From NCBI GenBank assembly GCA_018398765.1, contig JAHBMJ010005829.1:22309-63964 (forward strand): a stretch of 41,656 nucleotides of DNA, in the 5' to 3' direction. Shown here piece by piece: positions 11,414 to 22,553 of the stretch. Every line of letters begins with the position of its first letter. Within the stretch, counting starts at the first letter, position 1. The stretch is from Chromera velia. Its lineage: Eukaryota; Sar; Chromeraceae. The notes under the pieces were generated by a model. The model saw only the letters and a list, made by a program, of their open reading frames with translations. It did not search any database and was not told the origin of the DNA. The translations under genes and the position numbers were made by a program.

Positions 11414-13555
11414 TTCCTGGGCATTGGAGGGGAGCTCTTGATGGACCCCTTGGAAAAGGGACTCCCGTCAGTCTTCCTTCCTCTCTGTCTGTTTTTGCAT
11501 TTTCTTTGCATTTTCTCTCCTTGGATCCCATTTTTCTCGTTTGTCCAGGAATATGCTCTCCCCTGTCTCTCGCTCTCTTCATCTTGATCTGAGGTATCTT
11601 TGTAGCGATTCATACTCCATTTGTGCAAGAATGTCGCGCGTTGGTCTCCTTGTTCTTCTAGATGGATCTGATCCGTCGCGCATTTATATTTTCTTTTTTT
11701 GCTTTTGAGGATTTGATTGGTTGTCTGTGTACCTGTCTGCCTGTCTGTCAGTCGTGAAGAGAAGGAGGGGGAAGAAGAAACATAGAGTCTGTCGGTCGGT
11801 CTGGCTGCGTGACCCCACCTCCTCTCTCTCTGCCCGCTTTCTTTCTTTGATGTCATACAAAACTAAAGCGTGCCCCCGGCTGCAAGTGCACTTCCGAAAG
11901 CGCTCTTTCTTCCATTCCCCCCAGCTTGCCTTGTTCCCCTTGTGTCCCTGCAGAGGCGTCTGGTGGCTACCGAAGGGAGACGATAGGGAGAGACTCAAAG
12001 CACAGCAGCAGGACCGAGACCGCAGCTTCCACCCTGCTCTGCCAAGCTCCTTCCTTACTCCTGGCCTGAAAAGGTCGAGGCCGAACCTCGGGCCCCCCCT
12101 TCACTACTGGGCAGTGCGTCAATATCCCCACGGGACTCCCTTGTCGTTGGTCGACCTTCAGGACATTCCCCTCTATGATTCTGCAAGAGAGTCCGAAACA
12201 ACCCTCAAGGTCACCATACAGTACCGGGGCCCCGACAAAAAATACTCTTCCTATTATGTTGCAGTAACTGAAGCGATTGGAATGGAGACAGAGAAAGGAA
12301 TTGAAAACGAGCCAGGATCAAAAGGAGCCTCGTTTACGTCTCCACCTCAGTTCTGTGTTCTGAGAAGACCACCGAATCCCAAAGAATATGAACGAAACGA
12401 ACAGTACAGAGCCAAAATTGGGGCCTTCCTCTTCTCTCTGAGGAAGCTTCACTTCTGCACACCCCAGAACGCCCGTCTTGCGTCCTCTCACTCTCCTGGG
12501 TGGGCCAAGGTGTCTCTGGTGCACGAGACATCGGGTCTTAGATTCGGTGTATGGTCTTCTTCTCTGGAGCCCCCTAGTAAACTCCCAACACCCCAGAAGG
12601 AGGCAGACCCCCTCTCTCCCCAATCTGCAGCCTCCCAGACCCATGCTGCTGCATCGTCTTCTTCTTTTAGTCTGAACATTCCAGGACCAACCCCTTCTTT
12701 CGGGACCCCTCGAGCGACGGGGGCGAGGGGCGCTGGAGGTCTTTTGCCGTCTCCATCTGCAGCAGAGACACCCCGCATGGTCCCTCCTCGTCCCCCGACC
12801 GGATTGTTTCCTCCCACTGGTCAGGCTGCCCGAGGAGGCGGCAACGGGGAGGGGGGAAGGGCCCATGGGGGTTCTGTGCCCTTTCCTATGGCAGCACGCA
12901 CTCCGGACGGACGAGCGCACCTGTCTCGATACACAGAGAACACCCCTCCCGTCTCCTTCATTGCCGCAGCAACCGAGGCGACAGAGGAAAGACGGCCTCC
13001 TCATGATTGGAGGATTCAGTCGGAGACACACACGATCTCTGAGGCCAATCAGCACATCCCCTTCAGGGGAATAGATAGGCTGACTGAAATAGCAAAAAGC
13101 GAAGCAGCTGAATCTGGAAGTCAGCAGCTTGTGGCCCCCCAAAGGCCCTTCCGGGCTGTCGTGAAGGGCCTGCCTGATGTTCAGGACGAGGGAGGAGAGG
13201 GGGGCATCGAGGGCGAGTCCTCGCCTGCTCGGAGCGTTTTGAATGCGGAAGAAGAGGAAGAGGGGAAGGGAGAAAGAGGAAAGGCTGAGGGGAAGGAAAA
13301 CAGAGAAGGAGTTACCGGGAAGACGGATGTGAGTGGACAGGATCAAGAGACCCTCGCAGAGGAGAAAGAGGAGGAGAGGGAGAGGGAGAAAGTGTGTGTG
13401 TCATCGGAGGCAAAACGCTTTGAAGCGGAGAAGAAGAAAAGGGACGAGAAGCAAGCGGCATTGCGGGCGAGAAGGATACAGAAAGAGCACAGAGAGAGGG
13501 AGGCGGCAGTCTCTGTCCTCCTCTTCTCTGCATGCGAGATGCTTCAAGAAGAGGT

Positions 13556-13587
<32 letters not shown>

Positions 13588-15450
13588 GTGTTCGTTTGTT
13601 TTTTCTTTCTCTTTTTTTGTCTTTTGTCTGTCTGTTTTTTCTTCTTGCTGTCGCGCTTTCCTTCTCTTTTTCTTGCCTCTCTCTCCCTCCCCTCTCCTTT
13701 GTCCTTCTGCCTTTGGGTGCAAGTGAAGGAGGGCGGATTTCCGTGAACGTTTGGTGTAAACGAGGAATGGAGACGGAAGAAGGAGGTCACGGGAAAGGAG
13801 GTATCGATTTGGGCACGTTGTGCATGGGGAAAACACAAAATTTTCCGTTCGTGCACACGCGCACACCTACTCGTACACGCTTGTACTTACACACACCGGG
13901 AGAGGCGATCAGTCGGGCAGGCAGTCCCCTGCAGCGTCCAGACTTTTCATTTTCCTTCTCGAAAGATCAATGGATGCGCTACACCGACGGGTGTCACAAA
14001 AGTCCTTGTTCGTGTTATGTCTTTATACCCCTCTGTCTTCCGTGTCACCCGCACTTTCCTGCAAGCTGTCATTTCTTTCATTTGGTCTGTCTTTTCCTGT
14101 GGCTTTTGTCCATCCGTGCCTTCGAGTGAAACTCGGACATGAAACTTTCTGGACCTCCTGTCTTTCCTTCCATTCACCTGTGTTGTCTCTTTCTTGTTTT
14201 TGTTTGTCCTTGTGCCGGTTGCGTTTCTGCTGCTGCTGCTGCTGCTGCAGTGTGCCCGGTTCGCAGCGAACCTTTTGCGTTCCCGGATGGACGACCGACG
14301 GAAGGGGGTCCGCACCGGCTGGGTGCACTCTCCGAAAAGAGGGCGGGCACACACAGCTGCGAGTGGGCTCGATGTTTTCTCTCCGGTGGCATCTCAGCCC
14401 CGTTCCAGAAGGGGAGAAAGAGAGGGCACCGAGCGTGGATGGGGGGGGGCAGGTGCCGGAGGGAGTGAGCAGAGTCGGGTGAGCCCGGTGAGAGAAATTG
14501 ACGATTTGCTCTCTGAAGGCGAAGGGGGGGAGGATTGCTCGACGTTCCAAGCAGCCGCGTTGCTGGGGGCTCGAAGACTTGAAGAGAGGCTCCGACCTTT
14601 TGATGAATTTGACTCCGGAGTCGTGCCGTCGGGTCCTTTGAGAGGGGACCGGCAAGGGGGGCGGCCGACGCGTGGTCGAAAAGACGGGCAGCAGGAGGAC
14701 GAAAATGAAGGGGGGGGGTTGTGTCTGCCTGATCGATTTCAAGCGATGAGGTCGGAACGGTCTTTTGGTGTAGTGGGAGACAATGTAGACGGAGGAGATG
14801 GGGAGGGTAAGAAGGGAATGAAATCGTTGACGGGACCTCTAAGGAGGGATTTGCTTGGGGGGGGAGGGGCGAGTGCGGGGTCTGTTTCTTCTCCCTCGTC
14901 TTCTTCGCGTCGGTCGGCGACTTTTCAGAAGCACTTGAGTTTTCAGTCGGGAGGGGCAGGGGGGGATGTGAAGAATTCGAGTGGGTTCAGGGAGAAAAGT
15001 CGATCGATTATTTCTGTCGAGGAGTTTGTTGATGAGGACAACGAGATGGAAGACCACTGTGGAATGGAATCTCCGTCCCGTTCGTTGCTGCGGGGGGGGG
15101 GGGCTGCAAGTTCGTATAGTGGATACAGAGGGAGACTAGCTGCTTCGTTTGCAGGGTCTCCCTCTTTTCATGCAGGTGGGATTGAAGAGGGGGATGAGGG
15201 AGATGAAGAAGAAGATGAAGAGGACACCGGAGTTCGTGTGTTGCAACAAATGAAGGGAGACATGTCTGAGTGGACCTCTGTGAAGGTGATGGAATTCGAG
15301 TCCCGCTTTGCAGAACCTGCGCAAACGAGTAACGTGCGTGAGCCAACAGATCAAGAGAAGGAGGAGATCAGAAAAAAGGCTCTATTAATAGAAGCAAAGA
15401 AGAAAGAGAACGAAAATTTTCACCGCAGTCTGAATGACATCGGGTTTTGA
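11414..15450 (+). CDS. Large low-complexity charged protein, function unknown
   Basis: Three exons join in phase: 11414-11466, 11954-13553 and 14251-15450, giving about 950 residues and ending in TGA. The first segment could start at an ATG at 11312 read through without splicing, which would add 34 mostly hydrophobic residues, or it could be an internal exon of the preceding coiled-coil gene. The second exon begins with a more ordered stretch (about 150 residues, including HYWAVRQYPHGTPLSLVDL) that I do not recognise. Then come Pro/Ser/Gly-rich disordered sequence and a Glu/Lys/Arg-rich segment. The last exon is Gly/Ser-rich with an acidic block near codon 320 of the exon and a charged helical C-terminus. 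The final intron starts in a (CTGC)n run and ends in a (CTG)7 run whose last CAG is the acceptor. Several G8-G11 runs lie inside the coding frame. No domain was recognised. Confidence 0.65.
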
Positions 15451-17395
15451 AGGATCGATCGATCCTTCCTTCCTTCCTTCCTTTTCATTTTTCATTCTTC
15501 GTTGATCGCCTTCCTTGTTTATTTTTTGTTTTCCTTTTGGCTGAACGTGCCGGTTCACCATCTCTCCCGCCTCCTTTTTTTTTCTGTCCATTCGAATCGT
15601 CTGCATCGATCGCAACCGAATTTGGGTTTTAATTGAAGATGAAATTTCCGCTGACCGCTGCCCGGGTCTGTCTGCCTTGGCCCTTCCTTCCATAATGATC
15701 AAGGGCCACTTTTAAGGACCCATTCTCCATTCACTCCCTTGAATTAATTCACAATCACGAATAGGCAGTGCAGACGCAGGGAGAGGTCCTGGCTGTCTGC
15801 GTGCATGCGTGCGTACCATCGTGGCGGGCCAGATGAGAGAGGGGACTCGATCTGAATTTTCCATCCAGCCGGCCTCCTCCAATTTTCTTTCGGTCGTCCG
15901 AGTCCCCCCATTTTCGTCCGCTCACTCTCTTGGTTCGATGTGTGAATGCAATGCGTCTGGAAGCGTCTGAATCTCCGTGTCAGCGGAACAATCGGTCAAT
16001 CGATGAATGCAAAATGGTAGATGGATGGATGTATGACGGTTTGACTGCATGGCACTCCCCCACTGGTTTTGGTTTTTAGCTTTCTCCCTCTGTCACATAG
16101 TTGCACTTGATCGTCAAACATTACAGACTCGCAGGTGTTGCTCTATGAGATTCGCTGCCACTCTTTCAACAATTCATCGATCCTTTTCATGATTGGTGTT
16201 CCCACATTGACACCTGCCAGTGAGGTGGAATTGGAGTACGTTCTTAATTGAACTCGATCGTCTAAAACAATGGAGGTTAATATGCATGCTAGTAGACATG
16301 CAGCGCCGCTGGTTAATTTCCAATGTGCAAACTACTACTGACCTGGTGTCGTCCATTAGTACGCCAACGGCTGTTCACTCAATATCAGATCACAGATGTA
16401 TGATAGAAAAAAATGAAATAAAAATGATACTTAAAGCATAATTAGCTTTGCCTCTATGGTTCAAAGTTAAGACTCTTGAGTGATTGATATGATGATATCT
16501 CTTACATGAGGATGGGCTGATCGGAGCATGCTGAGCACGGCTTCACACTTAGTCTAGCAAAGTTAACTTTTTATTCATTCGTTCAATTAACCCTTTAATT
16601 AAATCGGATCTATATCTAGAATATAATTCTAAATATATGATAATTAGGCGTCGTAGGCGAATCTTTCTAGGTGTGATTTGTAAACAGTTTTATTTATAAT
16701 AAAGCCCACCCCCAAACTTTAAACTTTAAATTTTTTTTTAGTTGAGAACTTTAAGATTTTATAGGGAAGAAAATTGTTACCAGTCATATTGAAACAGAGT
16801 AAGACATTTTGTTCTCAATCACTACTGTATAAAATCGCAATGAAATTTGAATCCCAGACTGTTTGAATCGCACTTGCTGTTCAGTATTAGAGTTTTATGA
16901 TGTGTTCATGCGGAAATTTCATTTATCATGTGTTTTATCTATACATGACAGTGCCTCCACAGAATGCATCCTCGATTGGTCTGGGAGAATTTGTCCATTG
17001 CCCTGGCTATTACTAATGGTTTTGGCATTGAATGCATATCGATTGAGTGTTCATGAATTTTGATATCAAAACTAATGGAAAAGGTAGTGGAAAACACTGG
17101 ATATCTAGACTGTACTATTTTAGCTACTATTTAACTTCGCGTTCATCAAAAGACCACCTAAATCTTTTTATAATTGTAATCGACTCAGACTTTCTAAACC
17201 CTAGCCTAAACTTTTTAATTTCTAAGGACATTCTTTCTTTCAAACAAGTAATTAAAAAAATGTTACTAAAATTTTAAAGTGAGGTTCTATATTTTTATTT
17301 TAGAGCAAGGGGTCAAAAATCAGAATTTAAATTTTATTTCACTTTAAAACTTTATAGATCACACCTAGGAATCTTTTCACTAAGTAAGTAATCAC
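15451..17395. other. 3' flank passing into AT-rich intergenic DNA
   Basis: Starts with a (TTCC)n run at about 15467-15484 just after the stop codon of the preceding gene. Composition is mixed to about 16080 and AT-rich beyond. Only short ORFs, none convincing. No TIR pair or satellite was recognised before 17396. Confidence 0.5.
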
Positions 17396-17406
17396 GTAAC
17401 TAACTA

Positions 17407-17636
17407 AGCGCCGGCTAGAGAAAAAAAAAAAAAAGCGATTTGAGGAGATCTTTTTTTTTTTTTTTTTTTTTTTTTTCAACCCTGAACAACACTTAGCAAC
17501 AGTTGTGCAACACACAAACAACACTTGTACAACACTTGAACAACAGTTGTTTGACTGATACAGAAAAAAAAAAAAAGAAAAAAAATAAATGGTTTTGGGG
17601 GATCTTTTTTTTTCTCTCTCTCTAGCCGGCGTCTAG
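17407..17636. mobile_element. 230-bp MITE-like TIR element with 11-bp direct flanks
   Basis: Inverted ends: GCGCCGGCTAGAG on the left (from 17408) and CTCTAGCCGGCG on the right (to 17631). Flanking direct repeat GTAACTAACTA at 17396-17406 and 17637-17647. The inside is non-coding with long A and T runs (A14, T26, A13) and a cluster of CAACACTTG-like words. The 11-bp duplication would fit a Mutator-type MITE, but TAAC is itself a tandem word, so part of the match could be chance. Confidence 0.7.
17480..17552. repeat. CAACACTTG/CAACAGTTG word cluster
   Basis: About seven degenerate copies of CAACA(C/G)TTG in 70 bp, inside the 17407-17636 element. A reverse-complement cluster is at 36494-36556. 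Confidence 0.7.
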
Positions 17637-17677
17637 GTAACTAACTAACTTGAACTATATTATATCTGGTAGTATAG

Positions 17678-19385
17678 TTAGTGACCATGTTTGATTTGAT
17701 TTGATTTGATTTGATTTGAGGTAGGGCTTAAGCTTAAATCAAATATCCAGTCAGGGAGGACCTAGTGTTTAAAGACCTATCAAATACGATCAAATATTTG
17801 ATTAATATGACTTTCAACCTCAAATATGAAGGTCCCAAAAAAACTTTTGTAAGTACCGATCCGTCACGCATGCTGATTTAAATGAAAAAACCTAAATCTT
17901 GATGGTTTGCTCTCAAAAAAAAAATGTTTTGAGCTGCACTGAAATTGACGTTTCACCCCCTTTTACTTCATGCAGAGGTAAACCGATCAGCTGAACGTTT
18001 TCCCGAACAGCTGTGTTGACTTTTCTGATGCTGGAACATCTTTTACGGCCCCCTTTTTGAGCGTCTGCAAACATTTTACACCCCGTAAAGACATGTCACA
18101 CAATCCGAAGGGTCGAACGGGAAGAAGGAGGCATTTGTTTTTAGAGCCGGGTACGCAAAAAAAATATGGTCCGTGCAAAAGGGGGTAAATATGATTCAGT
18201 GTCAGATGAAAATATAAGGAGCCGAGGGGGAAGGAGAAACTATTTGTGGCTATAAGTATGCAGCAGCGGCAACCAGTTCTCGCCTACGAGACGGATCCAT
18301 GGATGAGGTACCCTGCTTTTGACCGATTCGCCACCGGAGATATGCTGTATGACTGAGATATTTTGGATGTGAACCATGAGAGATTGCAGCATGCCCTTGA
18401 CCCCGAGCGTCGAAAGGCTGCAACCACATTCCCTGTCGGTGTAGAGCAGTTCCAGAAAGGCAAAGGAAAAGGCAACGGGGGGGTTGCTGATAGTGCTAGA
18501 GGGGGGGCCGCTCCTGCAGGGCCCAGCGGGAGGACCAATTTGAAACTAAAGGAGGCGGCTGCAGACGCAAATGCTGAGAAGGCTGGGGGGAAACTTCCCC
18601 CTTTTGAGAAAGTCATCACTCCGGGTGAGGAAGGCTACCGACCTCTCTATATTTACCTCCAACATAAGGGGCTTGTTGTCAGCCCTGGCGCGGTACAGAG
18701 GGTAGCCGAACTTACCAACTCTGGATGCTTAGCTACCCAAAAACAGGACGGTTCCAACACCAACAGCAATTATAGCAAACGTGTGCGTAGTTCTCCGTCT
18801 CACCCCGTTGTCATCTCTCCGCAACCGAATAGAAGCCCAGGAGCACCCACTCCTGGAAAGCCGAAAAGCCAGAAAAAAAGCTCTCAGCAGCTCCCACCAC
18901 CGATCGATTCGATTTATATTGAAGAGAGTGATCATGAAGAAGAGGAAAAGGAAGTGCCATAAAGCTGAGTGATTGTTACCTCAATTTTGGTACGTGCTCT
19001 AACTTTATCATATCAACAAAAAGTTATATGCAATTTTAAATCTATCAATTTTACGTTCTTAATCTCTATTAGTACTAGAGTGAGTCTCAGTGACTAGTGT
19101 ATATACACTGCCACATAGACATATTTTTTTTATGGAACTGATAAGTTATAATTTTATATATATTTTTTTAAATTTTTGAAACATACATCAGAAATGTTCT
19201 GATAACTATTGTCATGAGAAAAATGATCAGAGTGAGAAGTAAGTTAGTGACTCAGTGAGGAACCCTAAGAGGTTAACCTCAAATCTTACCTCAAATATCA
19301 AATATTTGAGGTTGAAGCTCAAATCAAATCAAATTAAATCAAATCAAATCAAATCAAATATAATCAAATCAAACATGGTCACTAA
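17678..19385. mobile_element. 1.7-kb TIR element with TTTGA-repeat ends and 6-bp target duplication
   Basis: Perfect inverted ends beginning TTAGTGACCATGTTTGATTT on both strands (17678 rightwards, 19385 leftwards), followed by subterminal (TTTGA)n/(TCAAA)n arrays at about 17689-17717 and 19319-19374. Direct flanks GTATAG at 17672-17677 and 19386-19391. It contains one decayed ORF (18258-18962). No transposase signature was recognised, so it may be non-autonomous or of an unfamiliar superfamily. Confidence 0.8.
18258..18962 (+). pseudogene. ORF inside the 1.7-kb TIR element, with in-frame TGA
   Basis: Starts at ATG 18258 and stays in one frame to the stop at 18960-18962 (234 codons), except for a TGA at 18354-18356 after 32 codons. 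No ATG follows the TGA, so the downstream 201 codons cannot be an independent ATG-started gene. The N-terminal piece includes WMRYPAFDRFATGDMLYD. The rest is Lys/Gly-rich, then a short ordered stretch (GYRPLYIYLQHKGLVVSPG), then Ser/Pro-rich, ending acidic. No family recognised. It is probably the element's own gene in decay, or a gene with a missed intron. Confidence 0.6.
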
Positions 19386-19564
19386 GTATAGTGTTACATG
19401 TCTTTAAAGTTCACTCTTTGTTGGGCCTCTTTTCCCCCTTAAGTTAATTAAACAATGTCAGCATATTCGAACCATGCATTTGTGTAGTTTTCATTCCCGG
19501 GATCAGGCTGCTTATGAGACTTTTTACGAAGTAGAAACAACTACTACTAGTATACAGGGAGCTA

Positions 19565-20003
19565 TAAAGCTATTCATAAACATACACACATTCGTTTTTT
19601 TATAGAGAAATGAAAACATGGAATTTTGAATATAAAGAAAGACTGGCATGGACATTCCGTTTCTTTTTTTAATAAAGACGTGAAAACATAGATTTTCGAA
19701 TACAAAAAGCTGTCCAGTGAAGAAATATATGTTTCGTTTATTTATGGAGTCACAATTAACCCAGAATTTGGAACGCAAAAAAGTGTTAGAATTAAGGGAT
19801 ATTACGTTTCGTTCTTTTGTGAAGACGTATAAAGAAGGAATTCTAAACGTAAAAAACTGCTAAAAACGGTTAGAAAGGACATTACGTTTATTTTTTTTTA
19901 TGGAGATGTGAAAACATGGATTTTTGAATTAATGCAAAAAACTATCATGCAGGACAATGCGTTTCATTTTTTTATGAAGACGTGAAAATATGAAATTTCG
20001 AAT
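19565..20003. repeat. Degenerate ~66-bp satellite, left block
   Basis: About six or seven diverged units of 60-80 bp. The consensus words in order are GA(A/G)GACGTGAAAACATG, GATTTTCGAATGCAAAAAACTG, GGACATTGCGTTTC and a T6-T8 run. The array continues after the inserted element at 21074. Confidence 0.75.
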
Positions 20004-21073
20004 CATGCTGTCGAAAGTTGGAAAAAACTAGGCGGGGGCTTGGGGCAAGCCCCCGCTTGGTCAGATTTCTGAGAATCAGGTGGGAGCATAAGTATTTTAG
20101 GCCCCCGGATGGTCCAAAAGTCAACCAGGGGCGGCCTCCGGCTGCCCACTTTCCCAAAATTACCCAAAATAAATTTAAAACAACCTTTTTGTTACATGCA
20201 TGATCTAAGCAAGATTTGTTATTAAATTGCGCAGTTCATTCTACCAATCAGTTACCAAATCTGCAACACAGCACCATTGATTCACTTATTGGAGCACACT
20301 TAAAATCTAAACGGCAAAACATAAATTCTCTTTGCGATATTCATAGCAAAATTATAAAAAGGCTTCACCACTTCAAGCCTAGTCGCCTTCTTTCTTCCCC
20401 CTTTAAGCCTTCTCTTTTCTTTCGGCCTTTGCCTCCTCCTTTTCCTCTCCAAAGAGCTCAACCATGCATCAATACGGACTAGCTAAGCAAGATTTAGCTG
20501 TGCAGCGGGCTTTGGTTTATCGCCTGGATGTCTTCTTTTGGTCATGGGCATCTAGGCAGAGCTAGTACAACACCTGTAAAGACTTAGTGTTGCATTGGAA
20601 GAGAATTGAGCAAGACTAGACTAACTGTAAAAACAAACAAAAGATCAATGGATAGAGAGTAAGTCTGTTGGTCCGACTTGGTCCAACATACTCTTCTGTT
20701 AGTCCAACGACTTCATTGTAAAGGTATAAACGAACTGTTTCTTCATCTGTACTTCTGTCTATCTTTTTGAAGACGTGGCCGGCTTGACGTGCAGTCAGAG
20801 CGATTTTTTTTTGTATGTATGTTGGGGTATGCCGGGGCCTCTTGCCTTGGCTATATCGCGCGCAGCGGGCCCGATCGATACCGCGTTCACGCCGTGCTGG
20901 CACGCCCCCAGGTCGTCGTCACGCCGGCCGCCCACGGGCACCTGGGATATATACCCCCGGATCACTTACTAATATGTCAAGAAACGACCTGGGGGCAGCG
21001 CCCGGCTGCCCTAACGGGCAACCAGTTTGACTTGGGGGCGCCCTCTGGCCCCCGGCTACTTTAGACAGCATAT
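20004..21073. mobile_element. 1.07-kb TIR element inserted in the 66-bp satellite
   Basis: Left end CATGCTGTCGAAAGTTGG (20004-20021); right end CCGGCTACTTTAGACAGCATAT (21052-21073), an imperfect inverted match. The flanks AAATTTCGAAT and AAATTCAAAT look like a diverged 9-11 bp target duplication of the satellite word. GC-rich subterminal blocks include a perfect hairpin at 20032-20056 (10-bp stem GCGGGGGCTT, loop GGGGC). The interior has only short ORFs (20216-20482, 20789-21064) with no recognised domain. A 202-bp relative is at 38097-38298. Confidence 0.65.
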
Positions 21074-21390
21074 AAATTCAAATACAAAAAAGTGTTGGAA
21101 GGGACATTGCGTTTCGTTTTTTTATGAAGACGTGAAAAGATGGATTTCGAATGCAAAAAACTGCTGGAAGGGACGTTGCGTTTTATTTTTTTGTGGAGAC
21201 ATGAAAACACAAAATTTCGAATATAAAAAACTGTCAGGCAGCACAGTGCGTTTCATTTTTTTGTTGAGACATGAAAACACAAAATTTCGAATGCAAAAAA
21301 ACAAAAAGCAAAAAGCTGTCAGGTACATGTGGGACATTACGTTTCATTTTTCCATGGAGATATGAAAACACGAAATTTTGATAGCTAAAG
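21074..21390. repeat. Degenerate ~66-bp satellite, right block
   Basis: About four or five units of the same satellite as 19565-20003. Copies here are more alike, with CAAAATTTCGAAT(A/G)(T/C)AAAAA recurring at about 21210 and 21280. The short ORF 21027-21365 is only the satellite read in one frame. Confidence 0.75.
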
Positions 21391-21397
21391 ATTAATT

Positions 21398-21895
21398 GCT
21401 GAAACAGTTTCGTCTGCATGTGCACGTCAAACATATTGATTGATGTGTAAATTGAAGGTCCTTGAGAAAAAAGATCGTTCTTATATTTCGGCTGGCCAAA
21501 GTCAGTACAAAACTGAATGACATGCTGAAACAGTTCTGTCTGTATACGTCAAGCATATTGATTGAGGTGCAAATTAAAAGTTTTTGAGAGAAAAGAACGG
21601 TCGTTTGTTCTTTAAGTTGCGTTTCGGCTAGCAAAAATACTCAATAACATGCTAAAACAGTTCTGTCTGTACACGTCAAGCATATTGATTGAAGTGCAAA
21701 TTGAAAATCTCTGAGAAAAAAAATCGTTCTTGTGTTTCGGTTGCATAGCCAAACTTGCTGTTAAAGTCAGCATAAAACTCTGTAGTATGCTGAAACAGTG
21801 CTGTCTGTGCACGTCGATCAACCATATATATCAATTAATTGAATTGAAGTGCAAATTAAAAGTTCTTAAGAAAAAAGATCATTTTTTATGTTAAT
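21398..21895. repeat. 127-bp minisatellite, four copies
   Basis: The word GCTGAAACAGT (or GCTAAAACAGT) starts at 21398, 21524, 21651 and 21788, giving periods of 126, 127 and 137. Each unit continues with TCTGTCTG, a CACGTCAA word, CATATTGATTGA, GTGCAAATT(A/G)AAA and GAGAAAAAA. The last copy is the most diverged. Confidence 0.85.
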
Positions 21896-22187
21896 TTCAG
21901 CTGACTAATTTAAGTTAACACATGAAACTCAGTGGTATGAAGCAATAAGAAAGGGGTCATATAAAAATTTATTTGAGTATCAGTGGCACACAATTTGAAA
22001 TGGACTCTAAGGGGGGGGCGGGGGGGTCTTTGCGTGCCAGCAAAGCAAAAATGACCGTTCTTTTCCACTATTAAAACACATTTTTAAGTTAAAAAAACTG
22101 GGTTTTCAATTTTTGGGGGGGGGTTGCGTGCCGCTATGGTGGAAGGTAGGGGGGGGGGGGGCCAGTGACACTCAAATAAATTTTTAC

Positions 22188-22451
22188 ATGGCCCCAAAGG
22201 TTCGTTTTTTTCGGTTTGATCTGACAGCGAAAGTGGGGGCCCACTGGGGGGCACATGCAATAAAAGTGGCAAACAGGGATCTCGATGACTTGGTGCATGC
22301 AGACGGTAACACCTTTAGCCAAAAAATGTCCAGGCGGTTGTTGAAGAGGTTCTTTGAGCATTGTGCGTATCATCACACTAGCAAGGTGCAGCGCTGCATG
22401 GTAGCAGGTCTTTGGAATAGATTTGTGTTCGCCACCCAGCCTAGCGCCTAG
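22188..22451 (+). CDS. Short ORF, possible retroelement remnant
   Basis: 87 residues from ATG 22188 to TAG. The second half (LLKRFFEHCAYHHTSK, VQRCMVAGLWNRF) vaguely resembles the region after the palm in some reverse transcriptases of the decayed type seen at the right end of the window, but I cannot assign it. It lies in transposon-rich AT DNA, so a transposon fragment is more likely than a host gene. Confidence 0.25.
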   Translation: MAPKVRFFRFDLTAKVGAHWGAHAIKVANRDLDDLVHADGNTFSQKMSRRLLKRFFEHCAYHHTSKVQRCMVAGLWNRFVFATQPSA

Positions 22452-22492
22452 CAAGACTTCGTCTAGTCGGCGTAGTAGTCGCTCATTATATG

Positions 22493-22553
22493 GTCTTGTT
22501 AGAAGCATAACGAAGAAATAAGACGGCCGAAGGCCGTCTTGTTAGCGCATAAC
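22493..22553. repeat. GC hairpin flanked by a 43-bp-spaced direct repeat
   Basis: Perfect 9-bp stem AAGACGGCC / GGCCGTCTT with loop GAA at 22520-22540. The words GTCTTGTTAG and GCATAAC occur at 22493 and again at 22536, so the hairpin sits in a partial 43-bp duplication. Confidence 0.8.

Noticed and set aside
12318-13346. Long minus-strand ORF (342 codons)
   Set aside because: Shadow of the plus-strand Pro/Ser-rich exon; no exon signals and lower plausibility.
21398-21895. CRISPR-like array
   Set aside because: The repeats are 127-bp tandem units without unique spacers, in a eukaryotic setting.
22520-22540. Bacterial-type intrinsic terminator
   Set aside because: The hairpin lacks a following T-run and the surroundings are eukaryotic transposon DNA.
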